Below, one piece after another: positions 1-7,205 of a stretch of 36,480 bases of DNA (positions are counted from its first letter, which is position 1; each line of letters opens with the position of its first letter). The DNA is from Pseudomonas thermotolerans DSM 14292 (lineage in GTDB: Bacteria; Pseudomonadota; Gammaproteobacteria; Pseudomonadales; Pseudomonadaceae): contig NZ_KB822625.1 of the NCBI RefSeq assembly GCF_000364625.1, forward strand, positions 1 to 36,480, in the 5' to 3' direction. A program made the translations under genes and the position numbers. A model generated the notes under the pieces. It saw only the letters and a list, made by a program, of their open reading frames with translations. It was not told the origin of the DNA and did not search any database.

Positions 1-1
1 C

Positions 2-499
2 AGCCGCAACTTCGGCGCCGCCATCCACAAGTTCGGCGCCCTGCTCGGCGGTGCCTTCAACTACATCGACCAGAACTGGTTCGGCGGCAAGATCCCGCTC
101 ACCCTGCACGACAACAAGCCGGACTACGCCTGCCTGAAGCCCGCTGCCGAGGCCAAGCGCATCGACTACCCGAAGCCGGACGGCAAACTCAGCTTCGACA
201 AGCTGTCCTCGGTGTTCCTCTCCAACACCAACCACGAGGAAGACCAGCCGGTGCACCTGCGCCTGGCCGACCCGAACATCCCCATCCAGGTCAACCTGCC
301 GAAGTGGGACGAACCGGCACAGCGCTACTGCCCGGCCGGGGTCTACGAGGTGGTGAGCAACGAGGACGGCTCCAAACGCTTCCAGATCAACGCCCAGAAC
401 TGCGTGCACTGCAAGACCTGCGACATCAAGGACCCCTCGCAGAACATCACCTGGGTGGCCCCGGAAGGCACCGGCGGGCCCAACTATCCCAACATGTAA
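2..499 (+). CDS. Electron transfer flavoprotein-ubiquinone oxidoreductase (ETF-QO), 3' end
   Basis: Partial gene: the window opens inside it and only the last 165 codons are present. ETF-QO passes electrons from the electron transfer flavoprotein to ubiquinone at the inner membrane, linking acyl-CoA and amino-acid dehydrogenases to respiration. The fragment holds the C-terminal ferredoxin-like domain. An isolated cysteine in the RYCPAGVYE stretch followed by [13 protein letters not shown] gives the four ligands of the [4Fe-4S] cluster, and the conserved [18 protein letters not shown] end is typical of the family. The reading frame is intact to the TAA at 497-499. The next gene starts 68 bases downstream on the same strand. 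Identification is firm; nothing can be said about the FAD domain, which lies upstream of the window. Confidence 0.95.
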   Translation, partial: SRNFGAAIHKFGALLGGAFNYIDQNWFGGKIPLTLHDNKPDYACLKPAAEAKRIDYPKPDGKLSFDKLSSVFLSNTNHEEDQPVHLRLADPNIPIQVNLPKWDEPAQRYCPAGVYEVVSNEDGSKRFQINAQNCVHCKTCDIKDPSQNITWVAPEGTGGPNYPNM

Positions 500-567
500 G
501 CGATGCCCTGCCGGGAGCGGCTCTGACCGCTCCCGGCCTGCTCACTGCCTGCCCCGGGAGGCCATCC

Positions 568-997
568 ATGAGCGACGACATCGCCCAGCTCAAGCCTTAG
601 CCGAGCACCGGGGCATCGACATTCCCCAGCTCGATCACCTCAAGTGCCGCTACTGTCCCGCTGAAAACGGCGCGGGCCACATCGTCCTGCAGGCTCACGA
701 GCACCTTAACGACTGGCAGAGCGCCCATGGCGCGGTGATCATGGCCCTGCTCGACATGGCCATGGCGCTGGCCAGCGACGAACAGCAACGCGGCTGCGTG
801 ACCGTGGAAATGAAGAACAACTTCCTGCGCCCGGCCGGCAACGTCGGAGATGTGAAGGCCTTCGGCATGGCGCGCCACGCCAGCCGCTCGCTGGCCTTCT
901 GCGAGGCGGAACTGCGCAACAGCCAGGACGAAGTGGTGACCACTGCTTCCGGCACTTTCAAGTACCTCGACGAACCGTGCCGCGCGCCGATGCCTGA
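568..997 (+). pseudogene. PaaI-like hotdog thioesterase, broken by two 1-base deletions
   Basis: The ATG at 568 opens MSDDIAQLK and then meets TAG at 598-600. The homologous protein continues in the -1 frame from AAG at 592-594 (ALAEHRGIDIPQLDH and onward), through the hotdog active-site stretch SAHGAVIMALLDMAMA at about 720-767, to SGTFKYL near 966. There the frame is lost again: the natural ending RRTVPRADA plus TGA (995-997) lies in another frame. Adding one base near 594 and one near 967 gives 432 bases, which is 143 residues, the normal size for PaaI-family acyl-CoA thioesterases. The usual HGG motif reads HGA here. The gene is either decaying or affected by two sequencing deletions, both at places where a doubled G or C would restore the frame. 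It follows ETF-QO closely and may once have been co-transcribed with it. Confidence 0.75.
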
Positions 998-1118
998 AAC
1001 TTTGCAAAGACACCGGCACATAGCCGTAAGAACGCCAATTTTCCGAACGCCACTTGCGGAGCGCCTTTCACATGAGCGAAGGCAAACAATGCGGGACGCC
1101 TGCGCGTATTTTCCCGGC

Positions 1119-1147
1119 TGAGCTTTCCGGTCGGTTGGTTATATAAT
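1119..1147 (+). promoter_or_regulatory. Candidate sigma-70 promoter with perfect TATAAT
   Basis: A perfect -10 box TATAAT lies at 1142-1147. Seventeen bases upstream, 1119-1124 reads TGAGCT, a weak match to a -35 box. It would give a leader of about 165 bases before the GTG at 1318. This sits in the 320-base gap between the broken thioesterase gene and the 69-aa gene. The rest of the gap shows only a short palindrome (CTTTGCAAAG, 1000-1009) and the repeats listed separately. Confidence 0.5.
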
Positions 1148-1181
1148 CCGGACGCAAGCCTCGAAACAGCCGACGTGCCTG

Positions 1182-1245
1182 CAGGCGCTCTGGCAGAGGC
1201 TTTCGCGAACACGCCACAACAATCAACAGGCGCTGACAGGCGCTA
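1182..1245 (+). repeat. Three copies of CAGGCGCT in the leader of the 69-aa gene
   Basis: The octamer CAGGCGCT occurs at 1182-1189, 1227-1234 and 1237-1244. The last two belong to an adjacent 10-base tandem repeat, ACAGGCGCTG then ACAGGCGCTA (1226-1245). All three lie downstream of the candidate promoter, so they would be in the transcript. They could be a protein site on DNA or RNA, or chance in GC-rich sequence. Confidence 0.4.
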
Positions 1246-1317
1246 AGGTCTTTTTCGTGTTCGCCTTCCAGGCCTTGCCTGCATAACGAAATCAATTCAA
1301 GACCAACGGAAAACCAA

Positions 1318-1527
1318 GTGACGAAAGACGAACTGCGCGCTGAACTCGAGCGCCAGACGAAGCGTTACAAGGAAGTTTACGGCGGAGAAATCATTACCTA
1401 CGCCGCCCAACCGGATCCGGATCGCAGACCCTGGCGCAAGAAATCCAGCCTTCTCGACAAAGTCTTCGAGAAAGAACTGGAAAAGATCGAAAAAGATCTC
1501 CAGACGAAAAAACAGGAATCACACTAA
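1318..1527 (+). CDS. Conserved hypothetical 69-aa charged protein
   Basis: A GTG start gives a 69-residue, strongly charged and soluble protein with no signal peptide or membrane segment. The N-terminal third ([21 protein letters not shown]) and the C-terminal end ([19 protein letters not shown]) look helical and could form short coiled coils around a central segment containing [11 protein letters not shown]. The purine-rich GACCAACGGAAAACCAA upstream is only a weak ribosome-binding site. The gene is real rather than a chance frame because it has its own promoter candidate, a hairpin just after its stop and codon use like its neighbours. I do not recognise a function. The stop lies 51 bases from the convergent DUF853 gene. 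Confidence 0.65.
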   Translation: MTKDELRAELERQTKRYKEVYGGEIITYAAQPDPDRRPWRKKSSLLDKVFEKELEKIEKDLQTKKQESH

Positions 1528-1543
1528 GTTCGCCGGCAGCCGC

Positions 1544-1571
1544 TTCGGCCCACCCCGAGGGATGGGCCGAA
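1544..1571. terminator. Hairpin between convergent genes
   Basis: A perfect 9-bp stem (TTCGGCCCA at 1544-1552 with TGGGCCGAA at 1563-1571) encloses a 10-base loop. It lies between two converging stop codons, so it may serve both strands. A run of A follows on the plus strand rather than T, so it is not a textbook intrinsic terminator. Confidence 0.55.
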
Positions 1572-1578
1572 AACCGGT

Positions 1579-3054
1579 TCAGCGTCGCTTGCCGCCCAGG
1601 AGCGACCCCATCAGGCCCCGCACCAGCTGCCGACCGATCTGGTTGGCGGCCTGGCGGACGGCCGTCTTCATCGCCTGACTGGCCAGGCTGCCGAGCAGCT
1701 CACCGGCCAGCCCGCCCAGATCGCTGCCACTCTTGGCCTTACCCTTCGCCTCCTCGGCCGGCTTGGCCGTCGCGGCTCGGGCCTGGAGGATCTCGTAGGC
1801 GGACTCGCGATCTATGGGCTTGTCGTAGCGCCCGGCCAGCGGCGACTGGCGGATCAGCGCCTCGCGTTCGCCTGCCGACAGCGGGCCGATGCGCGACTGC
1901 GGCGGGGCGATGGCCACCCGCTGGACCATCGCCGGGGTGCCCTTCTCCTCCAGGGTACCGACCAGCGCCTCGCCGATGCCTAGCTCGGTCAGCACCTGAA
2001 GGGTGTCGAACGCCGGGTTGGGGCGGAAGCCGTCGGCCACCGCGCGCAGCGCCTTCTGCTCCTTGGCGGTGAAGGCTCGCAGGCCATGCTGGATGCGCAG
2101 TCCGAGCTGGGCCAGCACGCTGTCCGGCAGGTCGCTGGGCGACTGGGTGACGAAATACACCCCCACCCCCTTGGAACGGATCAGTCGCACCACCTGCTCC
2201 AGGCGTTCCTGCAGGGCCCTGGGGGTGCCCGAGAACAACAGATGAGCCTCGTCGAAGAACAACGCCAGCAGCGGCTTGTCGGCATCGCCGCGCTCCGGCA
2301 GTTGCTCGAACAGCTCGGCCAGCAACCAGAGCAGGAAGGTGGCGTAAACCTTGGGCGATTCGTGGACCAGCCGGCTGGCGTCGAGCAGGTGGATGCGCCC
2401 GCGCCCATCGGCGTCCGGACGCAGGATGTCCTCCAGCTGCAACGCCGGCTCGCCGAACAGGGCCTCACCGCCCTGCTGCTCCAGGGTAGCCAAACGGCGC
2501 AGCAGGGCCTGGGCGGAGGCGCCGGCGAACAATGCCTGGTTCTCGCCGAGTAACTCGGGATGCGCCTTGAGGTGGTTGAGCAGCGCCTTGAGGTCCTTGA
2601 GATCGAGGAGCAGCAGGCCTTCCTGGTCGGCCACCTGGAAGGCGGCATAGAGGGCGGCCTGCTGGCTGTCGGTCAGCTCCAGCAGGTTGCCGAGCAGCAG
2701 CGGCCCCATCTCGCTCAGGGTGGTACGCAGCGGGTGGCCGCTCTGCCCGGCCACATCCCAGAGGGTCACCGGGTAGGCGGCGGGACGATGCGCCAGCCAG
2801 GGCATGGCGGCGATCCGCTCGGCCACCTTGCCCTGCGGGTTGCCCGCCGCGCCCAGCCCGCAGAGGTCACCCTTGATGTCGGCGGCGAACACCGCCACAC
2901 CGGCGTCGCTGAACAGCTCGGCAAGGCGCTGCAGGGTCACGGTCTTGCCGGTGCCGGTAGCCCCGGCGATCAGCCCGTGGCGGTTGGCCAGGCGCAGCGG
3001 CTGGGCGACCGGCTGGCCGGCCGGGTCGGCGCCGAGGATGAAGGAATTGCTCAT
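1579..3054 (-). CDS. HerA/YjgR-like P-loop ATPase (DUF853)
   Basis: A 491-residue cytosolic ATPase of the DUF853 (E. coli YjgR) branch of the HerA/FtsK superfamily. The N-terminus (ILGADPAGQPVAQPLRLANRH) is the family's typical lead-in to a Walker A motif GATGTGKT at residues 31-38. The Walker B motif is LLALFFDEAHLLF with the Asp-Glu pair at 268-269, followed about 35 residues later by a sensor-like VTQSPSDLP. The C-terminal 60 residues are Ala/Gly/Lys-rich and probably disordered. HerA proteins are hexameric DNA-translocating motors, but the role of the DUF853 branch is not established and no nuclease partner is encoded next to it. It diverges from the chemoreceptor gene across about 120 bases. 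The length is normal and the frame is intact. Confidence 0.9.
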   Translation of the reverse strand: MSNSFILGADPAGQPVAQPLRLANRHGLIAGATGTGKTVTLQRLAELFSDAGVAVFAADIKGDLCGLGAAGNPQGKVAERIAAMPWLAHRPAAYPVTLWDVAGQSGHPLRTTLSEMGPLLLGNLLELTDSQQAALYAAFQVADQEGLLLLDLKDLKALLNHLKAHPELLGENQALFAGASAQALLRRLATLEQQGGEALFGEPALQLEDILRPDADGRGRIHLLDASRLVHESPKVYATFLLWLLAELFEQLPERGDADKPLLALFFDEAHLLFSGTPRALQERLEQVVRLIRSKGVGVYFVTQSPSDLPDSVLAQLGLRIQHGLRAFTAKEQKALRAVADGFRPNPAFDTLQVLTELGIGEALVGTLEEKGTPAMVQRVAIAPPQSRIGPLSAGEREALIRQSPLAGRYDKPIDRESAYEILQARAATAKPAEEAKGKAKSGSDLGGLAGELLGSLASQAMKTAVRQAANQIGRQLVRGLMGSLLGGKRR

Positions 3055-3173
3055 GGGCTTCTTGCCCCCTCGTTCAAGTTTTCCCGCTTGCGGTCGATAG
3101 CCTCAGGCCCTGTCGCCGTGGGCGAACGGGCCGCAGCTGTTCCTAATGCACCTCAAGGATGGTCGATCCAACC

Positions 3174-5069
3174 ATGCCCCAGAACCTGAAATTCAGCCAC
3201 AAGATCCTGCTGGCCGCCACACTGGTAGTGATCGTGGCCTTCACCCTGTTCAGCGTCTACAACGACACCCGGCAGAGCGCCAGCATCCGCGCCGACCTCG
3301 AGAGCCGCCTGCAGCTGGCCAGCTACGCCGCGGCGGGGAACATCGAGAACTGGCTGAGCGGACGCATCCTGCTCACCGAAAACATGGCCCAGAGCCTCGA
3401 GCTGGCCATCGCCGAGGGGGCTGACCTGCAGGGCGTGATCTCCCGTCCGGTGCTGGCGAAGGCCTTCCTGTCCACCTATCTGGGGCAGGCTAGCGACGGC
3501 CGTTTCCTGGCCAACCCGCCGGCGCAGATGGCCGCCGACTACGACCCGCGCAAGCGTCCCTGGTACCAGGACACCGCCAGGGCCGACCGCACCATGCTGA
3601 TCCCTCCCTACCTGGACCAGATCACCAACAGCCTGGTGGTCTCGGTACTGGTGCCGGTGCACGCGGGAGGCAGCCTGTACGGCGTGACCGGCGGAGACAT
3701 CAGCCTGGAAACCCTGACGAAGATCATCAACTCCATTGACCTCGGCGGCCTCGGCCACGCCTTCCTGGTCAGCGAAGACGGCACCGTGCTGGTCCACCCG
3801 CAGGGCGAGCTGGTGATGAAGAACCTCCGCGACCTCTTCCCGGACACCGGCATCGCTCTCACCGGCAAGCTCGCCGAAGTGGCGCAGAACGGCGAGGAGC
3901 GCCTGCTCACCTTCGCCCCGGTCAGCGGCCTGCCGGACGTCAAGTGGTACGTCGGCCTGTCGGTCGACAAAGACAAGGCCTATGCCGAGCTGGACGCCTT
4001 CCGCCTCTCCGCGACCATCGCCACCCTGATCGCCGTGCTCAGCATCGTCGCCCTGCTCGGCCTGCTGATCCGCGTGCTGATGCAGCCACTGCAGGCCATG
4101 AGCCGCGCCATGCAGGACATCGCCGAGGGCGAGGGTGACCTGACCATGCGCCTGACGATCCATTCCCGGGACGAGTTCGGCGAGCTGGCCGGCGCCTTCA
4201 ACCGCTTCGTCGAGCGCATCCACGCCTCGATCCGCGAGGTTTCCTCGGCAACCTACCAGCTCAACGAGGTGGCCAAGCTGGTGGTCAACGCCTCCAACTC
4301 TTCAATGGCCAACTCCGACGAGCAGTCCAACCGCACCAACAGCGTGGCCGCCGCGATCAACGAGCTGGGCGCCGCCGCCCAGGAGATCGCCCGCAACGCC
4401 GCCGACGCCTCGCACCAGGCCTCCGATGCGCGCCGCCAGGCCGAGGACGGCCGCCAGGTGGTGCAGCGCACCATCGCCGCGATGAACGAGCTGTCCGCGA
4501 AGATCAGCGCCTCCTGCGCCAACATCGAGGCGCTGAACAGCAAGACGGTGAACATCGGGCAGATCCTCGAGGTCATCAAGGGCATCTCCGAGCAGACCAA
4601 CCTGCTGGCCCTCAACGCCGCCATCGAGGCGGCACGCGCCGGGGAAGCCGGACGCGGCTTCGCGGTGGTGGCCGACGAGGTACGCAACCTGGCGCACCGC
4701 ACCCAGGAATCGGCGCAGGAAATCCAGGGGATGATCGAGGAACTGCAGGTCGGCGCACGCGAGGCGGTCGCCACCATGATCGAGAGCCAGCGCTACAGCG
4801 AAGAAAGCGTGCAGATCGCCAACCAGGCGGGCGAACGGCTGGGCAGCGTGACCGAACGCATCGGCGAGATCGACGGCATGAACCAGTCGGTGGCCACCGC
4901 CACCGAGGAGCAGACTTCGGTGGTCGAGTCGCTGAACCTGGACGTCACCGAGATCAACGTGCTCAACCAGGAAGGCGTGGAGAACCTGCAAGCCACTCTG
5001 CGCGCCTGTGGCGAGCTGGAGCAGCAGGCCGCGCGCCTCAAGCAGCTGGTCGACAGCTTCCGGATCTGA
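3174..5069 (+). CDS. Methyl-accepting chemotaxis protein, PctA-like amino-acid receptor
   Basis: A 631-residue chemoreceptor. Counting from the Met at 3174: a transmembrane helix at about 10-30, a periplasmic double-Cache domain, a second helix around 280-302, HAMP, and the cytoplasmic signalling hairpin with its tip in [20 protein letters not shown]. The ligand pocket contains Y123, R128, W130, Y131, Y146, D148 and D175. This spacing matches the amino-acid recognition motif of dCache_1AA domains as I recall it for PctA (Y121/R126/W128/Y129/Y144/D146/D173). It should therefore bind an amino acid and steer swimming through CheA/CheW. An in-frame ATG at 3159 is possible, but AAGGA overlaps it. 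The start at 3174 gives the [14 protein letters not shown] opening shared with the PctA/B/C group, though its spacing from AAGG is long. A GC-rich hairpin follows the stop. Confidence 0.92.
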   Translation: MPQNLKFSHKILLAATLVVIVAFTLFSVYNDTRQSASIRADLESRLQLASYAAAGNIENWLSGRILLTENMAQSLELAIAEGADLQGVISRPVLAKAFLSTYLGQASDGRFLANPPAQMAADYDPRKRPWYQDTARADRTMLIPPYLDQITNSLVVSVLVPVHAGGSLYGVTGGDISLETLTKIINSIDLGGLGHAFLVSEDGTVLVHPQGELVMKNLRDLFPDTGIALTGKLAEVAQNGEERLLTFAPVSGLPDVKWYVGLSVDKDKAYAELDAFRLSATIATLIAVLSIVALLGLLIRVLMQPLQAMSRAMQDIAEGEGDLTMRLTIHSRDEFGELAGAFNRFVERIHASIREVSSATYQLNEVAKLVVNASNSSMANSDEQSNRTNSVAAAINELGAAAQEIARNAADASHQASDARRQAEDGRQVVQRTIAAMNELSAKISASCANIEALNSKTVNIGQILEVIKGISEQTNLLALNAAIEAARAGEAGRGFAVVADEVRNLAHRTQESAQEIQGMIEELQVGAREAVATMIESQRYSEESVQIANQAGERLGSVTERIGEIDGMNQSVATATEEQTSVVESLNLDVTEINVLNQEGVENLQATLRACGELEQQAARLKQLVDSFRI

Positions 5070-5078
5070 GGATCCCCG

Positions 5079-5103
5079 GCCCGGGCGGGCAAGCTGCCCG
5101 GGC
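5079..5103. terminator. GC-rich hairpin between convergent genes
   Basis: An 8-bp arm GCCCGGGC at 5079-5086 repeats as its own complement at 5096-5103 with a 9-base loop. It follows the chemoreceptor stop and touches the stop codon of the converging 62-aa gene. It probably ends transcription from one or both sides; there is no T tract. Confidence 0.5.
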
Positions 5104-5291
5104 TACCGCCGCCCTTCCTCCCCGCCGGCCTCGTCCTGCTTTTCCTTCTGCAGCCTTTCCCAGAGCGCCCGGGCTTCCGGGAATTCGGTGCCATCCTGGT
5201 CACTCAAGGCTTCCGGGTCGTAACGCCGTACGCAGCCTTCACCGAGGGTCGGTGGCGGACTGGACGTGGCGCGTTCACGTGGATCGGACAT
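5103..5291 (-). CDS. Conserved hypothetical 62-aa protein
   Basis: The ATG complementary to 5289-5291 follows a strong Shine-Dalgarno sequence, GGGAGGTG, six bases upstream, which decides against the longer in-frame start. The 62-residue product is acidic and proline-poor apart from an SSPPPTLGEG segment. It has a conserved-looking core (GCVRRYDPEALSDQDGTEF) and a helical charged tail (ALWERLQKEKQ). There is no signal peptide or membrane segment. I do not recognise a function. The single cysteine followed by two arginines and the DQDGTEF stretch suggest a folded core. It lies between the chemoreceptor (convergent) and purU (same strand, about 140 bases upstream). The ribosome-binding site makes the gene credible. 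Confidence 0.65.
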   Translation of the reverse strand: MSDPRERATSSPPPTLGEGCVRRYDPEALSDQDGTEFPEARALWERLQKEKQDEAGGEEGRR

Positions 5292-5432
5292 GGCTGTCAC
5301 CTCCCGGGGACTGAAGCCCCAGGCTGCCACCGATGCGGAGAGTTTGCCAGCAGAGGATGCCGGACGAGGCGCCGAGAAAGGCGGGAACCCCAGGGGCCCT
5401 GAGCAAGCACGGACAAGGCCCCTGCGAGCGGC

Positions 5433-6284
5433 TCAGTCGAAGACCACGGTCTTGTTGTCGTGGATCAGCACCCGGTCTTCCAGATGCAGGCGCAGGCCGT
5501 GAGCCAGCACGCGCTTCTCCACGTCCTTGCCGAGCCGCACCATGTCATCGACGCTGTCGCGGTGGGAGATGCGCACCACGTCCTGCTCGATGATCGGGCC
5601 GGCATCCAGTTCCTCGGTGACGTAGTGGCAGGTGGCGCCAATCAGCTTCACGCCGCGCCGCGCCGCCTGGTGATAGGGCTTGGCGCCGACGAACGAGGGC
5701 AGGAAGCTGTGGTGGATGTTGATCACCTGGCCGGCGTACTCGCGGCAGATATCGGGCGGCAGGATCTGCATGTAGCGGGCCAGCACCACCACGTCGGCAG
5801 CATGCTCATGCACCAGGCGGGACACCTCGGCGAAGGCCGGGGCCTTGTCCTTGGGATCCACCGGGACATGGAAATAGGGGATGCCGTACCACTCCACCAT
5901 GCTGCGCAGGTCGTCGTGGTTGGCGATCACGCAGGGGATCTCGCAATCCAGCTCACCGCTCTGCCAGCGGTACAGCAGGTCGGCCAGGCAGTGGGACTCG
6001 CGGCTGGCCATCAGCACCACCCGCTTCTTCTGTTCGGAATCGGTCACCCGCCACTCCATGGAGAACTCCCGGGCGATCGGCGCGAAGGCCTGACGGAACC
6101 CGTCCAGATCGAACGGCAGCGAGTCGGCACGGATCTCGTGACGCATGAAGAACCAGCCACTCTGGTTGTCCGAATGGTGGCTCGCCTCGGAAATCCAGCC
6201 GTTGTAGGTGGCCAGGAAATTACTGACTTTGGCAACGATACCAACGCCATCCGGGCAGGCGATGACCAGCCGATAGGTGCGCAT
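5433..6284 (-). CDS. purU: Formyltetrahydrofolate deformylase
   Basis: A 283-residue PurU enzyme that hydrolyses 10-formyltetrahydrofolate to formate and tetrahydrofolate, balancing one-carbon units and feeding formate to PurT. An N-terminal ACT domain (MRTYRLVIACPDGVGIVAKV) is followed by a GAR-transformylase-like catalytic domain. That domain carries the family's Asn-His-Asp residues: N and H in QVINIHHSFLPSF and D in SHRDSVDDM. An upstream in-frame Met would add four residues, but GGAG lies six bases before the Met at 6284, and MRTYRLV is the usual family start. The gene is divergent from mvaT across about 325 bases. In the ACT region, CPDGVG stands where CPDRVG is more common. The call is firm. 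Confidence 0.95.
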   Translation of the reverse strand: MRTYRLVIACPDGVGIVAKVSNFLATYNGWISEASHHSDNQSGWFFMRHEIRADSLPFDLDGFRQAFAPIAREFSMEWRVTDSEQKKRVVLMASRESHCLADLLYRWQSGELDCEIPCVIANHDDLRSMVEWYGIPYFHVPVDPKDKAPAFAEVSRLVHEHAADVVVLARYMQILPPDICREYAGQVINIHHSFLPSFVGAKPYHQAARRGVKLIGATCHYVTEELDAGPIIEQDVVRISHRDSVDDMVRLGKDVEKRVLAHGLRLHLEDRVLIHDNKTVVFD

Positions 6285-6498
6285 GACGAACTCCATGAAA
6301 CTGCGAAGGGCGCCATTCTAGCGACCTGCCGGAAAAACTTCAGTACTAGCCGCCCACCGGTCTTGCCCAGATCAGGGTCCGCGGGCCGGAGCAGCCATTA
6401 GCGCGCAATAGTCCATACTGAAAACAAGGGTACGGCCTAGTTCGCCAGCCTCGCATATCCCGAAACTTCCCCCAGGAATTAGCTCTGCACGGAGCGTT

Positions 6499-6512
6499 TT
6501 AAATGTGTTTAA
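6499..6512. repeat. AT-rich inverted repeat upstream of mvaT
   Basis: TTAAA-TGTG-TTTAA forms a 5-bp inverted repeat in the most AT-rich stretch of the core region, about 40-60 bases upstream of the mvaT promoter candidate. MvaT prefers flexible AT-rich DNA with TpA steps, so this is a plausible place for autoregulation. That is inference. Elsewhere in the 325-base gap between purU and mvaT I see nothing gene-like. Confidence 0.35.
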
Positions 6513-6535
6513 TCGCGCAAAACTTCGCAAATATG

Positions 6536-6564
6536 TTTACTTGAACAAACCACCTGACTATTAT
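6536..6564 (+). promoter_or_regulatory. Candidate mvaT promoter
   Basis: TTTACT (6536-6541) and TATTAT (6559-6564) are separated by 17 bases and match sigma-70 boxes reasonably. A transcript from here would have a leader of about 40 bases ending in AAGGAA, seven bases before the mvaT ATG. A small CTCT/AGAG hairpin lies just ahead of the ribosome-binding site. Confidence 0.5.
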
Positions 6565-6610
6565 TCCATCCCACTGAACACTCTCTCATTAAGAGTTCAA
6601 GGAACACGTC

Positions 6611-6988
6611 ATGTCGCTGATCAACGAATATCGAGCCACCGAGGAGGCCATCCGGGAGCTCCAGGAGCGCCTGAAAAGCCTCGCCCAGGATGACAAGCTG
6701 AAGAAGGAACTGGAATTCGAAGGCAAACTCCGCGCACTGATGGGCGAATACTCCAAATCCCTGCGCGACATCATTGCCATTCTCGACCCCGATGCCAAAC
6801 CCGCCAAAGTGGCGCGCGGCAGCAAACCGGCTGCCGGCACCAAACGGGCGCGCAAGGTCAAGCAATACAAGAACCCCGAAACCGGTGAGGTCATCGAAAC
6901 CAAGGGCGGCAACCACAAGACCCTGAAAGAGTGGAAAGCCAAGTGGGGCGCCGAAACCGTGGAAAGCTGGGCCACCCTGCTGGGCTAA
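6611..6988 (+). CDS. mvaT: H-NS-family xenogeneic silencer MvaT
   Basis: A 125-residue protein that matches Pseudomonas MvaT almost throughout. The N-terminal coiled-coil oligomerisation region (MSLINEYRATEEAIRELQERL) covers about residues 1-60. A linker rich in Lys, Arg and Ala follows (AKVARGSKPAAGTKRARK), then the C-terminal AT-rich DNA-binding domain with KQYKNPETGEVIETKGGNHK and KTLKEWKAKWG. MvaT coats AT-rich and foreign DNA, represses virulence, fimbrial and prophage genes, and acts together with MvaU. The start is supported by AAGGA at seven bases. An intrinsic terminator follows the stop. The gene stands alone, divergent from purU and convergent with sbcB. It is relevant here because the AT-rich wzz region at the end of the window is the kind of DNA MvaT silences. 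Confidence 0.97.
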   Translation: MSLINEYRATEEAIRELQERLKSLAQDDKLKKELEFEGKLRALMGEYSKSLRDIIAILDPDAKPAKVARGSKPAAGTKRARKVKQYKNPETGEVIETKGGNHKTLKEWKAKWGAETVESWATLLG

Positions 6989-7012
6989 GCCCCCACCTCG
7001 CAAGATCGCATG

Positions 7013-7040
7013 AAAAACGCCAGCATCGCTGGCGTTTTTT
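7013..7040 (+). terminator. Intrinsic terminator of mvaT
   Basis: AAAAACGCCAGC pairs with GCTGGCGTTTTT around a three-base loop (ATC), and the arm ends in a run of six T. This is a textbook rho-independent terminator 25 bases after the mvaT stop. The A-rich left arm also allows it to work on the minus strand for sbcB read-through. Confidence 0.92.
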
Positions 7041-7125
7041 ATTACCCGGATAACGCGCTCCAGGGGCTTCCGAAGCTGTCCCGCGAATAACTAACCGGAG
7101 ACCCCAAACTTCCGCCCAGGCAGCG

Positions 7126-7190
7126 AATCCCGTGGCTTCCGGGAAAGAACTGCCGAATGGCCATCAGCTTCTTTCCGGCTGCCACGGATT
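7126..7190. repeat. Long imperfect hairpin downstream of sbcB
   Basis: The left arm 7126-7149 (AATCCCGTGGC then TTCCGGGAAAGAA) pairs with the right arm 7169-7190 (TTCTTTCCGG then CTGCCACGGATT) over about 20 base pairs, with two single-base bulges and a two-base mismatch. The 19-base loop contains the palindrome ATGGCCAT. It lies 15 bases beyond the sbcB stop and has no T tract. It may stabilise the sbcB 3' end, or be a remnant of a small mobile repeat. Confidence 0.6.
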
Positions 7191-7205
7191 AACGCTTTCC
7201 AGTAT

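Noticed and set aside
592..603. Programmed -1 frameshifting in the thioesterase gene
   Set aside because: There is no slippery heptamer at AAGCC and no downstream pseudoknot was seen, and a second frame change is needed further on. Mutation or sequence error is simpler.
1072..1122. A 16-codon reading frame before the TATAAT box
   Set aside because: It lies upstream of the promoter candidate, has no ribosome-binding site and no recognisable sequence.
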